NCBI GenBank assembly: GCA_933207985.1
Contig: OW240913.1
Coordinates: 352,392,459 to 352,456,458, forward strand
DNA: 64,000 nt
Source: Pelobates cultripes
Lineage: Eukaryota > Chordata > Amphibia > Anura > Pelobatidae
Direction of reading: 5' to 3'
The position numbers were made by a program, and so were the translations under genes. The notes below the pieces were generated by a model that ran no database searches, was not told where the DNA came from, and worked only from the letters and a program-made list of their open reading frames with translations. Of this stretch, positions 63,121-64,000 are shown in pieces; position 1 is the stretch's first letter; each line of letters starts with the position of its first letter.

Positions 63121-63618
63121 AGGTGGTCATATTTGTCTAGATTTAGTTACAGTCTGGGGGTTTTTATCGTGCTTAGCTACGGTTACTGTATTTTTTGTAT
63201 AACTTAATTATTCATGCTTATGTTGTTGTTTTAGTACACATGTAGTTTTATTCTTCATTCAATTGAGGCGTTATTTCCTTGTTTTCATAGTTTCGAGACA
63301 AGTGCCTAACCTATTTCCACATTTACTTTTCAGTGTAATTCAAGACAGGACTCTTCTTCGTTCCAGAGCTGGCCTACTGAGAATATCCTTCGTTTCAAGA
63401 GGAATATCTGTTTTTCGCTATGTTGAACTTTCCGTCTGTGATGTTGAAGAATATCTCTGTTCGTTATGTTTGAACTTTCCCGTCTGTGATGTCGCTAGCT
63501 GAAAGAGGGGGAGGAGCCTATTGACAGTGGATACTATACTTCCTATTGCATTTTGATTGGTTCTTGTTATACACGTTTCTTTGCTGCTGTGGAGTTAGTA
63601 AAGAGAGATTATGCAAAT

Positions 63619-63648
63619 TACTCGCCTCCTGTCATTACTAAAATTAAG
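63619..63648 (-). repeat. DIRS-type inverted repeat, right copy
   Basis: TACTCGCCTCCTGTCATTAC then TAAAATTAAG, the exact reverse complement of 62385-62414. It is preceded by GAGTTAGTAAAGAGAGATTA and followed by AAGATTATAAATACACTAAA and GCTAGCATAATCTCC, probably near the element's end. Confidence 0.75.
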
Positions 63649-63649
63649 A

Positions 63650-64000
63650 TTATAAATACACTAAAGCTAGCATAATCTCCAATTGTTAACTTAGGTTAAA
63701 ATAGCTGAACTGGATAAATAAAATATCAACTCAGCTATTTTTCTTCAAGCTGTGCTATCTTGACCTAACATTTACAATTCCCCCGTCATTCCAAACCAAT
63801 TCCTGGTTTGTTGAATAATGCCTTTTTGATGATGGAGTTTATCTAACACACTTTGGTAAAATTTCAGCAATAAAGGACATATACCATGATCTTATATTTA
63901 ATATAGTATCCAGCAGTGAGACCGTGGTCTTCTAATGGGTGCTTCCCTTGTCCACCACATTCATTTCTGCTTTGTTAAGCATATTAACTCACTCTTGATC
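63650..64000. other. Sequence after the DIRS remnant, nothing recognised
   Basis: AT-rich DNA to the end of the window. No coding sequence, RNA gene or repeat family is seen. Confidence 0.4.

Overview
This window is vertebrate DNA, most likely from a frog or other amphibian. Short coding exons sit in long introns, splice sites are GT-AG (one GC-AG), and the spaces between are filled with interspersed repeats: CR1/L2-type LINE remnants, hAT and piggyBac-like DNA elements, many fold-back MITEs and a DIRS-type retroelement. There are no bacterial genes and no operons. The amphibian call is inferred from this repeat mix and from the protein, which is close to but not identical with mammalian sequence.

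Region 1 (about 1-34 kb) is the 3' part of one gene on the + strand, PLCB1 (phospholipase C beta-1). Ten consecutive coding exons can be placed to the base. Their phases join without error into 951 nt, encoding the last 316 residues and the stop. These form the C-terminal coiled-coil domain that binds membrane and G-alpha-q; the catalytic part lies upstream of the window. A 37-nt optional exon at 29662-29698 joins in phase to the same terminal exon but reads it in another frame. This gives a predicted alternative tail of 41 residues in place of 22, so the terminal exon is dual-coding. One intron (23407-24924) uses a GC donor. The introns hold hAT elements with 8-bp target-site duplications, MITEs, a LINE 3' end carrying a perfect 144-bp palindrome, and a 1-kb minisatellite of 25-bp units.

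Region 2 (about 34-41 kb) is the 3' UTR and then intergenic DNA. It holds fold-back repeats and one unassigned 93-codon minus-strand ORF at 37001-37282.

Region 3 (41.2-61.6 kb) is two near-identical direct copies of an 8.8-8.9 kb block (41172-49958 and 52698-61600). They flank a 100-N assembly gap and an array of about 130-bp satellite units. Each copy holds a nested set: a hAT-type element of about 4.9-5.0 kb with a perfect 8-bp duplication, a piggyBac-like element inside it, a long palindrome inside that, and further on an internally deleted LINE reverse transcriptase. The copies may be a true tandem duplication or two haplotypes left side by side in the assembly.

Region 4 (61.6-64 kb) is TG-rich simple repeat followed by a broken DIRS-like tyrosine-recombinase retroelement with 30-bp inverted repeats and a 504-bp insertion flanked by 14-bp direct repeats.

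I see no wholly new biological system. The strongest biological observations are the optional PLCB1 microexon and the dual-frame terminal exon; the strongest structural one is the duplication around the gap.
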